From the NCBI GenBank assembly GCA_002432715.1, contig DJGJ01000016.1, forward strand, positions 1 through 35,254: a DNA stretch of 35,254 nt, written 5' to 3'. This stretch comes from Sphaerochaeta sp. UBA5849 (lineage in GTDB: Bacteria > Spirochaetota > Spirochaetia > Sphaerochaetales > Sphaerochaetaceae). The notes under the pieces were generated by a model. That model made no database searches. It saw only the letters and a program-made list of their open reading frames with translations, and was not told the DNA's origin. Shown piece by piece: positions 1 to 8,732 of this stretch. Made by a program: the position numbers and the translations under genes. The stretch's first letter is position 1. Each line of letters starts with the position of its first letter.

Positions 1-356
1 AACTTGTAAACTCACGCTAGGAACAGAAATATAAAGTAGTAATGGAGGTGTGAGGGATGCATCAACAGGCTGACGACAGTCAAGATCTTGCTACCTTCGA
101 AAAAATTATGAGACACAACCCGTTGTGATTCTCGCCCCTAAACAGAAAGAGCAGTAGGCGGACCATTGGCCTGTAGGTAACCAATCCACGTATATGAAAG
201 TGGTCAAATGCTGAAAAACTGATTCGGCCTGTTTATGGATCCCTTACATCAATATAAAAATTGAACCGGAGAAAATGTAATGAACGAATTTTGAAAGATA
301 GAGCAATCAGTACTTGACAGGAGTCACATCATATGAATTTTCTAAGAAGTTGTGGT
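1..356. other. Window-edge stretch without a convincing gene
   Basis: No long reading frame here has a good start or protein-like composition. The stretch lies beyond the 3' end of the minus-strand response regulator. It holds one micro-ORF with a strong ribosome-binding site (57-128). In a shifted frame the sequence stays open to a TAG at 154-156, which could mean the decayed end of a former gene. No terminator hairpin for the response-regulator operon was found. Confidence 0.5.
57..128 (+). CDS. Candidate 23-residue micro-ORF
   Basis: An ATG follows a purine-rich GGAGGTGTGAGGG, a strong Shine-Dalgarno. It opens a 23-codon frame beginning MHQQADDSQDLATFEKIM and ending in TGA. A +1 shift near the end would extend the product by about ten residues to the TAG at 154-156. 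That fits a frameshifted remnant as well as a real peptide. I recognise no family, and coding status is uncertain. Confidence 0.2.
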   Translation: MHQQADDSQDLATFEKIMRHNPL

Positions 357-1016
357 CTAATGGTACTGGATTGTGTTTGCAAGGCGAATAATCTCAAACC
401 GATCCTTGACCTCAAGCTTGGAATAGATGGTACTGATGTTGTTTCTTACCGTCTGCTCGGCCAATTGGAGCCGATCGGCAATCTGCTGATTGTCAAAACC
501 GGTGGCGATCAGGCCGAAAATCTCTTTCTCCCGGTCGGTAAGCGTGTCGAACCACTCAAAGCGGCTGGATACTTCAGGAATCTTGGGACTTGTTCCGTCA
601 TACATGGCGTTGATCAGCTTGGTGGCAATCTTCGGTGAAATCTGCACCAAACCAGAATGAAGAGCCCTGATGGCGGCGATAAGCTCGGTAGGAGAGATGT
701 CCTTGAGCAAGTACCCGGAGGAACCGATGCGCAGCGCCTCTCGAACATACTCATCCTCGTCATAGGTGGAGAGCATGACGATCTTGATCGAGCGCTGTTT
801 CTCAAGAATACGTCTGGTGGCGACAACCCCGCTGATATCAGGCAGATGGACATCCATGAGAATGACATCAGGGACCAGGTCGCAGGCCATTGCTATGGCG
901 CAGGTTCCGTTCTTGGCTATGCCGACGACCTGAAGGTCATCGGTATAGTTCTCAAGGCTCATCCTGAGACTCTCCACGAAGAGCGGTTGGTCATCAACCA
1001 AGAGGATTCGTATCAT
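357..1016 (-). CDS. NarL/LuxR-family response regulator
   Basis: This is a 219-residue two-component DNA-binding regulator. The N-terminal receiver domain has the acidic pair D8/D9, the phosphoacceptor D55 (in LMDVHLP), the switch S/T in MLSTYD and the conserved K105 (GYLLKD). The C-terminal LuxR helix-turn-helix covers about 155-215 (LTDREKEIFGLIATG, then QQIADRLQLAEQTVRNNI). Its start overlaps the 3' end of the upstream histidine kinase by 23 bases, so the two are co-transcribed and probably translationally coupled. The pair is divergent from the galactoside operon at 2449, which makes that operon a candidate target; this is inference from position only. Length and motifs are complete. Confidence 0.93.
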   Translation of the reverse strand: MIRILLVDDQPLFVESLRMSLENYTDDLQVVGIAKNGTCAIAMACDLVPDVILMDVHLPDISGVVATRRILEKQRSIKIVMLSTYDEDEYVREALRIGSSGYLLKDISPTELIAAIRALHSGLVQISPKIATKLINAMYDGTSPKIPEVSSRFEWFDTLTDREKEIFGLIATGFDNQQIADRLQLAEQTVRNNISTIYSKLEVKDRFEIIRLANTIQYH

Positions 1017-2277
1017 CGGTCTGCTCCTTCTGCAGGGGAATGGTTACGGTAAGCTGAAAGCCCCCTTCGGGAGCATTTTCCGCCCTCACCACACCGCCGA
1101 GTCTGCTGATTCGTTCTTCCATACCGGCCAAGCCTATTCCTTTGATGATCTTCTTTGCACCGGTTCCATTATCCAGAATGATCATCTGCACCGACTCTTC
1201 CACAATCCAGAAGAGGATTCGCACACAGGTTGCATGACCGTGCCGAAGGGCGTTGGTCAGGCCCTCCTGCACGATGCGGTAGAGAACCAAATCCAGTTCA
1301 TCACCGAATGTTGCATCGAGGTTGCCGCTCTCGATCTCCACCCGCACTCCGGTGGTGCTTTCAAAAATCTTCTTGATCTTGTAAATGGCACGCATGCCGA
1401 CTTCCCGTTCAGAATCCGACTTGCGCAGCAGGTGCAGCGCTCTTCGCGTCTCCACCAGACCCTCCTGGGCCTGTGAGCGAGCAGCACTGCACATCTCGCT
1501 GGTTTTGTCGATGTTGCGGCAGCCGGTGGCGATGATGGCATCCATCATGGCGATTATGTTGGTGAACATGTATCCGCTGATATCATGAATCTCGCGGGAA
1601 ATCCTGTACCGTTCCTTCTTTGCCGCTTCCATCTCCGCCGTTCTAGCATAGTTCTGCAAGCTTTGGCTGAAGATGGTCAGCTTGGTGATGGTGGCATCGA
1701 GAATCTCAATCTGGGACTTGGCTTTCTCATGCAGTGCGTGCAGGTGCTTGACTGCAATCTGCAGGTAGGCGCTTACAAGAAGGATGACCGTGAAGGTGAT
1801 CAACTCCTCGTTTCGGGCCGACCGCAGCAGGGGATTGAGGTCGTTCTCCCCCAAAAAAGGAGGCAGCAGCTGCAGTGCAAGAGCGGTACAAGCAAACAAA
1901 ACGGGGAAGGGCAGGTCGAACGGCCAGGCGATCAGGGAGATCATCACACTCTGGAAGGCCAGGTAGAGCATCAGGCGGATGGTCAGGTAGTCGTTGAGCG
2001 AGTAATCGAGAACCAGCAGGACGGTGACGGACAGAAAACAGAGCAGCAGGATTCCCAGCAGGTGCCTGGTATGGGAGAGCAGGACGATGAACAGAGCGTA
2101 GAAGAGGAAAAACACGAAAAAGGTTCGGTAGAACTCAAAGGGGCGCTCGCTCGTCCCCCCGTCCAGTCCATATGTGGAAATAAATAGGGCCAGGGCAGTG
2201 AGCAGCAATAGTACTGCATATGCATCAAAGACATATGAAAAGATATTTTCCTTTTTCAGGACCGTTTTGATTCCCAT
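994..2277 (-). CDS. NarL-type sensor histidine kinase (HisKA_3)
   Basis: This is a 427-residue membrane sensor kinase. About six hydrophobic helices occupy residues 15-175 with no large extracytoplasmic domain. A coiled-coil-like linker (180-225) follows, then the HisKA_3 dimerisation helix with the phosphoacceptor H231 (SREIHDISG) and a HATPase_c domain with the N-box at about 335-345 (QEGLTNALRH) and a glycine-rich lid around 372-398 (GIGLAGMEERISRLGG). The family phosphorylates LuxR-type regulators, and the cognate one lies immediately downstream. The ATG at 2277 has no visible ribosome-binding site. A TATACT lies about 7 bases upstream of it, so the message may be leaderless or the true start may be different. 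The ligand cannot be told. Confidence 0.9.
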   Translation of the reverse strand: MGIKTVLKKENIFSYVFDAYAVLLLLTALALFISTYGLDGGTSERPFEFYRTFFVFFLFYALFIVLLSHTRHLLGILLLCFLSVTVLLVLDYSLNDYLTIRLMLYLAFQSVMISLIAWPFDLPFPVLFACTALALQLLPPFLGENDLNPLLRSARNEELITFTVILLVSAYLQIAVKHLHALHEKAKSQIEILDATITKLTIFSQSLQNYARTAEMEAAKKERYRISREIHDISGYMFTNIIAMMDAIIATGCRNIDKTSEMCSAARSQAQEGLVETRRALHLLRKSDSEREVGMRAIYKIKKIFESTTGVRVEIESGNLDATFGDELDLVLYRIVQEGLTNALRHGHATCVRILFWIVEESVQMIILDNGTGAKKIIKGIGLAGMEERISRLGGVVRAENAPEGGFQLTVTIPLQKEQTDDTNPLG

Positions 2278-2284
2278 GGCAGTC

Positions 2285-2290
2285 AGTATA
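2285..2290 (-). promoter_or_regulatory. Possible -10 box of the two-component operon
   Basis: TATACT on the minus strand ends seven bases before the kinase ATG. No good -35 is found at 16-18 bp. If used, transcription would begin at or next to the start codon. Confidence 0.25.
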
Positions 2291-2377
2291 CCATATCCAA
2301 AAACGGAGACGGTACATTTGTACTTGATGAAGTAGTGGAAATAAGCGTTTTCAGTATTTCTGTCCCTTCCTTGCGCC

Positions 2378-2397
2378 GCATGCTCAGCCTATCATGC
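2378..2397. promoter_or_regulatory. GCATG-N10-CATGC inverted repeat upstream of galactoside operon
   Basis: Two 5-bp arms, GCATG and CATGC, are separated by 10 bp, about 50 bp upstream of the binding-protein start in the 171-bp divergent intergenic region. The layout suits a dimeric regulator such as the adjacent NarL-type protein. No convincing sigma-70 promoter for this operon was identified. Confidence 0.3.
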
Positions 2398-2448
2398 ACT
2401 TGTAGAAAAAGTAGCAAACTTGTTCTAGAAACACAAGGAGGAAATGGT

Positions 2449-3750
2449 ATGAAAAAGACCATGTGTGTTGTATTGGCACTTCTTTTGGTTGTCTCGTCTC
2501 TTGCTTTCGCAGGCGGCAAGGCTGAGACCGCTGCAGTGGCAGCCGACCCGAATGCCCCGGTAACCCTCACTGTCTGGTGCTGGGATCCGACATTCAACGT
2601 TTTTGCAATGAATGAGGCGGCAAAAATATATGCCGTCGACCATCCCAATGTGAAGATCAACGTAGTGGAAACCCCCTGGAACGACCTGCAGCAGAAACTC
2701 ATCACCAGCCTGTCTGCAAAAGCCACCTCGAACCTTCCGGACATTATCCTGATGCAGGACAATGCCATCCAGAAGAACGTCATTACCTATCCTGAGGCAT
2801 TTGTTGCACTCAATGGGAAAATCGATCTGACCCAGTTCGCCCAGTTCAAGGTGGACGTAGGGACCGTCGACGGCAAGCACTATGGCGTACCGTTCGACAA
2901 CGGGGCCACCGGTACGTTCCTCAGAAGAGATATCATTGAAAAGGCCGGCCTGAAGGTCAGCGACTTCAACGACATCACGTGGGAACGTTTCATCGAGCTT
3001 GGGAAAATCGTCAAGCAGAAGACCGGTATCGCCATGATTTCAACAGTTGCCAACGAGCCCGACTTTCCGATGTTGATGCTCCAGAGTGCAGGCACCTGGA
3101 TGTTCGATGAGCAGGGCAAGGCTTACATCAAGGACAACAAGGTTCTGAAAGAAGCCCTTCTCATCACCAAGGAGATGGTTGAAAGCGGCGTTTGCATCCT
3201 CGTTCCCGACTGGAATGCCTATATTGCAACCCTGAACAACGGAACCGTTGCTTCCACAATCAATGGATGCTGGATCAGCGGATCGATCCAGGCTGAAAAG
3301 AGCCAGAGCGGCAAGTGGGCTGTTGTCAATACTCCCAGATTTGCAAACATCGCCGGTTCGGTGAACTACTCCAGCCAGGGTGGGTCAAGCTGGATGGTCA
3401 TGGCCAATTCCAAGAAGGCCGACGTCGCCATCGACTTTTTGGCAAAGACCTTCGGCGGAAGCGTAGCCTTGTATGAGACCATTCTGCCCGCAAGCGGCGC
3501 CATTGCAACCTGGCTGCCTGCGGCAAAGAGCCCGGTATACTCCACTCCCATCGAGTTCTTCGGTGGACAGAAGATTTACGAGGACTTGGTCAACTATGCC
3601 AGCAAGGTTCCCAACGTGAAGTACGGTGTCTTCAACTATGAAGCACGTGACGCCATTGCTCGTGCCCTGAGCGAAGTCTTGCAGGGTGGAAACATCGATG
3701 CAGCCCTTGCGACGGCGCAGAAGAACGTAGAATTCTTGATGAGCGAGTAG
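2449..3750 (+). CDS. Family-1 extracellular sugar-binding protein of ABC importer
   Basis: This is a 433-residue periplasmic binding protein of the MalE/UgpB-like SBP_bac_1 family. The signal peptide is residues 1-22, with a likely signal-peptidase-I cut after SLAFA; no lipobox Cys is seen. The mature part begins GGKAETAAV and shows the family start TLTVWCWDP and the conserved region SNLPDIILMQD. The start at 2449 is chosen because AGGAGG lies 6 bp upstream and the signal peptide begins there; the open frame extends 38 codons further upstream but lacks these signals. It is the first gene of an operon with two permeases and a GH2 beta-galactosidase, so the ligand is probably a beta-galactoside or galactose-containing oligosaccharide (inference). 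It ends in TAG. Confidence 0.92.
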   Translation: MKKTMCVVLALLLVVSSLAFAGGKAETAAVAADPNAPVTLTVWCWDPTFNVFAMNEAAKIYAVDHPNVKINVVETPWNDLQQKLITSLSAKATSNLPDIILMQDNAIQKNVITYPEAFVALNGKIDLTQFAQFKVDVGTVDGKHYGVPFDNGATGTFLRRDIIEKAGLKVSDFNDITWERFIELGKIVKQKTGIAMISTVANEPDFPMLMLQSAGTWMFDEQGKAYIKDNKVLKEALLITKEMVESGVCILVPDWNAYIATLNNGTVASTINGCWISGSIQAEKSQSGKWAVVNTPRFANIAGSVNYSSQGGSSWMVMANSKKADVAIDFLAKTFGGSVALYETILPASGAIATWLPAAKSPVYSTPIEFFGGQKIYEDLVNYASKVPNVKYGVFNYEARDAIARALSEVLQGGNIDAALATAQKNVEFLMSE

Positions 3751-3767
3751 GAATCAACTAACATCCG

Positions 3768-3800
3768 CCCCGATGCCGCTGTATACTGGCGGTATCGGGG
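3768..3800 (+). terminator. Intercistronic hairpin between binding protein and permease genes
   Basis: CCCCGATGCCGC and GCGGTATCGGGG form a 12-bp stem with one G-T wobble and a 9-base loop. Only TTGTGTG follows, not a run of T. Such hairpins after binding-protein genes usually cause partial termination or protect the 3' end, so that the binding protein is made in excess of the permeases. Confidence 0.6.
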
Positions 3801-3835
3801 TTGTGTGATTGAGCACCGAAGAAGGGAAAGGCATC

Positions 3836-4714
3836 ATGGCAAAGACAACACTGACAAAAAAAATCAACCTGTACGGCTGGTTGTTTGTCATACCCGCAGC
3901 ACTGTTCATATTCGTCCTGAATTTTTATCCGATGGTCAGTGCATTTCTCCTTTCATTGCAAACGGGTAGGGGAAACAATCTGAAATTCGCCGGGCTGAAG
4001 AATTACGCCCGCCTCTTTCAGGACGAGATGTTTCTCACCTCGGTGGGAAATGTCATCACCTATCTGGTGATCCAAGTTCCCGTCATGCTTACATTGGCGT
4101 TAATCCTCGCCTCGATTCTCAACGATCCCAAACTCAAGGGCAAAGGCATATTCAGGACTCTCATTTTCCTGCCGTGCGCAACCAGCTTGGTCTCCTCGGC
4201 CATGATTTTCAAATCATTCTTTTCCATCGACGGGATCGCAAACACCACCCTCATGGGCCTTGGTGTCCTCCAAAGTCCCATGAGCTGGTTGACCCATCCA
4301 GTCTGGGCGAAATTCGTCATCATCCTGACCATTACCTGGCGTTGGACCGGCTACAACACCGTATTCTACCTTGCAGGGCTTCAAAACATCGACCGCAGTG
4401 TCTATGAAGCCGCCCGCATCGATGGAGCTTCCGCCTCACGCCAGTTTTTCTCCATAACCATCCCGCTGCTCAAGCCGGTCATCCTGTTGACCACCATCAT
4501 GTCCACGAACGGGACGCTGCAGCTCTTTGACGAGGTGCGCAACATCACCAATGGAGGACCGGGGATTGCAACACTGTCCATCAGCCAGTACATCTACAAC
4601 CTCTCGTTCATGTACAATCCGCAGTTCGGCTATGCCGCTGCCGTATCCTATGCAATTTTGGTGATGGTGGCGGTGCTCTCCTTCATCCAGATCAAAGTGG
4701 GGGACAAGCGATGA
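3836..4714 (+). CDS. Sugar ABC transporter permease, MalF/UgpA type
   Basis: This is a 292-residue inner-membrane permease with six predicted transmembrane segments, beginning NLYGWLFVIPAALFIFVLNF. The cytoplasmic EAA loop that contacts the ATPase is clear: YEAARIDGASASRQFFSITI. It forms a heterodimeric channel with the next gene. The ATG at 3836 is preferred because GAAGGGAAAGG lies just upstream; an in-frame TTG at 3809 would add nine residues but sits right behind the hairpin stem. Its last four bases overlap the next start (ATGA). No nucleotide-binding subunit is encoded in the operon. Confidence 0.9.
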   Translation: MAKTTLTKKINLYGWLFVIPAALFIFVLNFYPMVSAFLLSLQTGRGNNLKFAGLKNYARLFQDEMFLTSVGNVITYLVIQVPVMLTLALILASILNDPKLKGKGIFRTLIFLPCATSLVSSAMIFKSFFSIDGIANTTLMGLGVLQSPMSWLTHPVWAKFVIILTITWRWTGYNTVFYLAGLQNIDRSVYEAARIDGASASRQFFSITIPLLKPVILLTTIMSTNGTLQLFDEVRNITNGGPGIATLSISQYIYNLSFMYNPQFGYAAAVSYAILVMVAVLSFIQIKVGDKR

Positions 4715-5523
4715 AACAAAAACACCTCGCAACAATCGCAACCTATGTGTTTCTTTGTGTTGTTTGCCTGTTCTCGGTGTTCCCGTTCTATTTCATGATT
4801 GTCGGCTCGACCAATCTGAGCGTGGATATCGTCAAAGGACGGCTTTTTTTCGGCACCCACCTGATCGAGAACTTCAAGACGCTTGCATCCACAGTCAAAT
4901 TGGGCAATGCATTTTGGAACTCTATGCGCAATGCTCTTGCCAACACGGTGGCAAGCCTGTTTGTCTGCTCGCTGGCCGGCTATGGGTTTCAGATCTACCG
5001 TGACAAAGGCAAGGACACCCTGATGGGCTTGCTGCTGCTTTCCATGATGGTCCCCTTCGCCGCCCTGATGGTCCCGCTGTTTCGCATGTTCAGCCAGGCA
5101 AGGTTGCTTGATACGACGGCCGGATTCATCCTTCCCACCATCTCAACAGCTTTCCTCATCTTTTTCTTCCGGCAAAGCGCTGAATCGTTCCCTATGGAAA
5201 CAGTGCAGGCCGCCCGGGTGGACGGACTGGGTGAGCTGGGAATTTTCTTCAGGATTTTTGTCCCGATCATGGCCCCGACGTTCTCCGCCGCCGCCATCGT
5301 CACCTTCATGGCCGCCTGGAACAACTATCTGTGGCCCTTGATCATCATGCAAAGCCAGGAGAGTCAGACCATGCCCCTGCTTATCACAGGCCTTACCGCA
5401 GGCTATACTACCGACTATGGGATCCTGATGCTCTCGGTAACCATCACGACCCTGCCCACCTTGATACTCTTCTTCACCCAGCAGAAGCGGTTTGTCGAAG
5501 GTGTGTTGGGATCAGTCAAATAG
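4711..5523 (+). CDS. Sugar ABC transporter permease, MalG/UgpE type
   Basis: This is a 270-residue polytopic permease, second half of the transmembrane pore. It has an N-terminal transmembrane helix (LFSVFPFYFMIVGSTN), further helices, and the EAA loop VQAARVDGLGELGIFFRIFV followed by PIMAPTF. The MalG-type C-terminus is RFVEGVLGSVK. The start overlaps the previous stop as ATGA, so translation is coupled. Eight bases separate its TAG stop from the beta-galactosidase start. Confidence 0.9.
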   Translation: MKQKHLATIATYVFLCVVCLFSVFPFYFMIVGSTNLSVDIVKGRLFFGTHLIENFKTLASTVKLGNAFWNSMRNALANTVASLFVCSLAGYGFQIYRDKGKDTLMGLLLLSMMVPFAALMVPLFRMFSQARLLDTTAGFILPTISTAFLIFFFRQSAESFPMETVQAARVDGLGELGIFFRIFVPIMAPTFSAAAIVTFMAAWNNYLWPLIIMQSQESQTMPLLITGLTAGYTTDYGILMLSVTITTLPTLILFFTQQKRFVEGVLGSVK

Positions 5524-5531
5524 GAGTACGT

Positions 5532-8500
5532 ATGTCCACGCTGTTTTTATCCCATCGCGCTTGGGAGCAACCAAGTATCACCAGTATGAATCGGATGCAG
5601 ATGCATTCTCTTCCCAAAGCCTTCCCGAAGCGGGAAGCAGCCTTGGATTATGCCGTCAAGGGCCCGGAGCATTGGGATGCTGCAAGCAATCCCCTGTATC
5701 GATGCCTCGATGGCACGTGGTCCTTCCGCTACTACGATTCTCCCTTGTCGGTGGAGGAGCAGGTGCTCGACGAACACTCCGATCTGGTTTGGGAAGAGAT
5801 TCTTGTTCCCGGATCGTGGAGTGTACAAGGGTATGACAAGCCCCATTACACCAATGTGGTCATGCCCTTTGCCAATACGCCTCCCGTAGTCCCGGAAAAA
5901 AACCCGACCGGGGTCTACCGTACCACCTTCACCCTCGATGAGCAGTGGAAACGGCAAAGCACCATATTGGAAGTAGGGAGTGCGGAAAGCTATCTCGAAG
6001 TCTATGTCAACGGCGCCTTTGTCGGTATGGGCAAGGATACCCGTCTTCCCTCAAGCTTCGATTTGACCGACTTCGTACGCTTGGGTCAGAACACCCTCAC
6101 CTTGGTCGTAGTACGCTACAGCGACTCCTCCTATGTCGAGGATCAGGACCAGTGGTGGTTCGGCGGTTTGCATCGAAGCGTTGTCCTTTCCTGCGTTCCC
6201 AAGGTGACGATGAAGGATGTAAAGGTGACTGCCGTAGTGGACGCAGGCCTTGCAAAGGCCAAGGTTGAAGTACGAGTATCCACGACAGCACGGAAGGAAC
6301 CGCTGGAAGTGAGCCTGTACGACCCCCAAGGGACGCTGCTCAACAGATGGAGCGTAGAAGCACAGGATTCGTGGTTTGTCAGCTCGTTTGATGTCGAGCA
6401 CCCTCTGCTTTGGAGCAGCGAGCAGCCCACGCTCTATTATGTGGGCCTCTCGCTTGGTGATGAGCATCGCTCTCTTCCGATTGGTTTCAGGCGCCTTGAG
6501 ATTTCCAAGCGGCGGCTTCTGATCAACGGCAAGCGGGTCTTGATCAAGGGCGTGAACCGCCACGAGCACGATCAGTACATGGCCAAGACGTTGTCGGTCG
6601 CTTCCATGGTGGAGGACATCCGCCTGATGAAACAGCACAACTTCAATGCTGTACGCACCTGTCACTATCCCGATGACAGCCTCTGGTATGAACTGTGCGA
6701 CCGATACGGCCTGTATGTCATGGATGAGGCCAACATTGAGACCCATGCGAACTATGACAGCATCTGCCGTGATGAAATGTGGGCAGCCTGCTTTCTTGAA
6801 CGAGTGCAGCGGATGGTCAGGCGCGACTACAACCACCCCTCGGTCATTGTCTGGTCGTTGGGCAATGAGGCAGGCTACGGTCACAACCAGGACGCCTGTG
6901 CCGGATGGCTCAGGCGCTACGACCCCAACCGTCCGATTCATTACGAAGGGGCGAACCGCCCCGAGTGGGGCCAAGGACCGCATACCTTGGACAGCCTCAA
7001 GAGGGGTCGTTTTGCCACCGATATCATCGCTCCGATGTATCCGCCCATCTCCCTTATCGAAGCTTGGGATCACAATACCGAAAGCAGTGACGACGACCGG
7101 CCCCTGATCATGTGTGAATACAGCCATGCAATGGGCAACTCGAACGGCAGTCTTTCCGATTACTGGAAGACCATCCGCAGCTCCCGCGGCATTCAGGGTG
7201 GTTTCATCTGGGACTGGGTCGACCAAGGAATCCTGGTCGATGAACAGGGCAGGCCGGTGGGCCCGAATGCGCATCTGGCAGCCGACAAGGAAGGGGGCAG
7301 GGCCTGGCGGTACGGCGGCGATTTCGGCGACCAACCCACCGATTATGACTTCTGCCTCAACGGGTTGGTGCTTCCAGACCGAACGACTAAACCCGCCATG
7401 GCGGAGTGCCTGAAGGTGCAACAGCCGATCCACATCACAAGCGAGCATCCTGCAAGCGGCAGGTTCACCCTGCAAAGTGAATTGGATTTCACGACCACAG
7501 AGAATCTGCAGCTTCGATACAAGCTGTTCAGCGAGTCTGAAGCAGGACGGCTGGAAGGAGAGATTGAGCTTCCCGTACTCGAGGCGGGCCGAAGCTGGCA
7601 ATTCCAGCTGGAAATCCTTGCCACCGCCGAAGCCAAAGCTTTGCTGGGTGCCGGTCAAGCCTTTGTACTGTTCGAGTGCTGTCTGAAACAGGACACCTGC
7701 TGGGCTGAGTGCGGACACCTCGTGGCTTGGGACCAGTTTGAGCTCTCCCCTCCGATCAAGCGTGCCTTCCCCGCCGCCGAGGCGTATCTACAGAAACAGG
7801 AGAACGGCAGCTATCGCTTGGAGACAAGCGCTTATGAGGCTTCGATCAATGCCGAAGGACTTCTTTCGAGCCTCAAGTTTGTCGGCCAGAGGGAGCTTTT
7901 ATCATCACCTCTTTGCATAAGCCTTTTCCGCTGTCCTACCGAGAACGACGGGCTCAAGACACTGCAGGGCAACAAGGACCTGCCCGAGTACGCCTTCTAC
8001 CACGACAACAAGGCTTTCGGCCAGTGGCTGGTGAACGAACTGGACAAGACATCGTTGGTGCTTTTGGATGTGCATATGGAGAATGGGCGGCTGTGCAGCC
8101 GCCATCGAATCGAGAATCCAGCAGGGCTTGATCTGGGAACGTTCGAGCAGCACTGGGTGTTCTCCTCCGACGAGCTCTATTACCGCTGCACCATCTTCCT
8201 CAGCGATGCAATCGGGGAGTACCCGAGGGTTGGGCTGAAGTGCGACCTCGATACGAGCTGGTCCGCTGTACGGTATTTCGGCAGGGGGCCCGAGGAGAAC
8301 TATCCCGACCGCTGCGAAGGCTCTGCAATCGGCGACTACCATGCCACGATCGATGAACTGTATGTGCCGTATATTGTTCCGCAGGACCACGGAGTGAGGA
8401 CGCAGGTCAGCCGCCTGGACATCTATGATGGAGATACCGGGGGGGTACACTTCAAGAGCCACGATGAGTTCTCTTTTGCGCTGCACAAGTATTCGCTTTC

Positions 8501-8678
8501 GGAGCTCTGGGAGAAACGGCATGCCGATGAGCTGCAAAGAAGCCCTGTGAACCATCTGTACCTGGATGCGGCTGTCCGCGGGGTGGGAACCGCAACCTGC
8601 GGACCTGATACCCTGGAGCGGTACCGCGTTCGCAGCGGAGTCTACCGACTCTCTTTTACCATCAGTTCCAGCCATTAA
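5532..8678 (+). CDS. lacZ: Beta-galactosidase, GH2 (LacZ type)
   Basis: This is a 1048-residue cytosolic beta-galactosidase that hydrolyses terminal beta-D-galactosyl residues. The domain order is GH2 sugar-binding N-terminus (about 50-220, including PGSWSVQGYDKPHYTN), immunoglobulin-like domain (220-330), TIM barrel (330-630) and the C-terminal beta-sandwich (about 760-1045). Catalytic residues are visible: acid/base E446 in SLGNEAGYG and nucleophile E529 in MCEYSHAMGNS. The conserved NRHEHD active-site segment is present. Length matches LacZ/EbgA (about 1020-1050). The ATG at 5532 follows TAGGAG and lies eight bases after the permease stop, so it belongs to the transport operon. No signal peptide is seen, so the substrate is probably imported intact and cut inside. 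Confidence 0.95.
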   Translation: MSTLFLSHRAWEQPSITSMNRMQMHSLPKAFPKREAALDYAVKGPEHWDAASNPLYRCLDGTWSFRYYDSPLSVEEQVLDEHSDLVWEEILVPGSWSVQGYDKPHYTNVVMPFANTPPVVPEKNPTGVYRTTFTLDEQWKRQSTILEVGSAESYLEVYVNGAFVGMGKDTRLPSSFDLTDFVRLGQNTLTLVVVRYSDSSYVEDQDQWWFGGLHRSVVLSCVPKVTMKDVKVTAVVDAGLAKAKVEVRVSTTARKEPLEVSLYDPQGTLLNRWSVEAQDSWFVSSFDVEHPLLWSSEQPTLYYVGLSLGDEHRSLPIGFRRLEISKRRLLINGKRVLIKGVNRHEHDQYMAKTLSVASMVEDIRLMKQHNFNAVRTCHYPDDSLWYELCDRYGLYVMDEANIETHANYDSICRDEMWAACFLERVQRMVRRDYNHPSVIVWSLGNEAGYGHNQDACAGWLRRYDPNRPIHYEGANRPEWGQGPHTLDSLKRGRFATDIIAPMYPPISLIEAWDHNTESSDDDRPLIMCEYSHAMGNSNGSLSDYWKTIRSSRGIQGGFIWDWVDQGILVDEQGRPVGPNAHLAADKEGGRAWRYGGDFGDQPTDYDFCLNGLVLPDRTTKPAMAECLKVQQPIHITSEHPASGRFTLQSELDFTTTENLQLRYKLFSESEAGRLEGEIELPVLEAGRSWQFQLEILATAEAKALLGAGQAFVLFECCLKQDTCWAECGHLVAWDQFELSPPIKRAFPAAEAYLQKQENGSYRLETSAYEASINAEGLLSSLKFVGQRELLSSPLCISLFRCPTENDGLKTLQGNKDLPEYAFYHDNKAFGQWLVNELDKTSLVLLDVHMENGRLCSRHRIENPAGLDLGTFEQHWVFSSDELYYRCTIFLSDAIGEYPRVGLKCDLDTSWSAVRYFGRGPEENYPDRCEGSAIGDYHATIDELYVPYIVPQDHGVRTQVSRLDIYDGDTGGVHFKSHDEFSFALHKYSLSELWEKRHADELQRSPVNHLYLDAAVRGVGTATCGPDTLERYRVRSGVYRLSFTISSSH

Positions 8679-8684
8679 GGACTT

Positions 8685-8713
8685 GCATCCTGCCTCAAAA
8701 GGCAGGATGCTTT
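8685..8713 (+). terminator. Hairpin after beta-galactosidase gene
   Basis: A perfect 10-bp stem GCATCCTGCC / GGCAGGATGC has a 6-base loop and is followed by TTT. The T-run is short, so termination may be partial and some transcripts may continue into the peroxidase gene 20 bases downstream. Confidence 0.7.
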
Positions 8714-8732
8714 ATCTATGAGGAGATCAACC

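Noticed and set aside
6051..7718. Long minus-strand open frame (555 codons) inside the beta-galactosidase gene
   Set aside because: It is antisense to a gene with clear GH2 catalytic motifs; the translated text has no family features and no ribosome-binding site.
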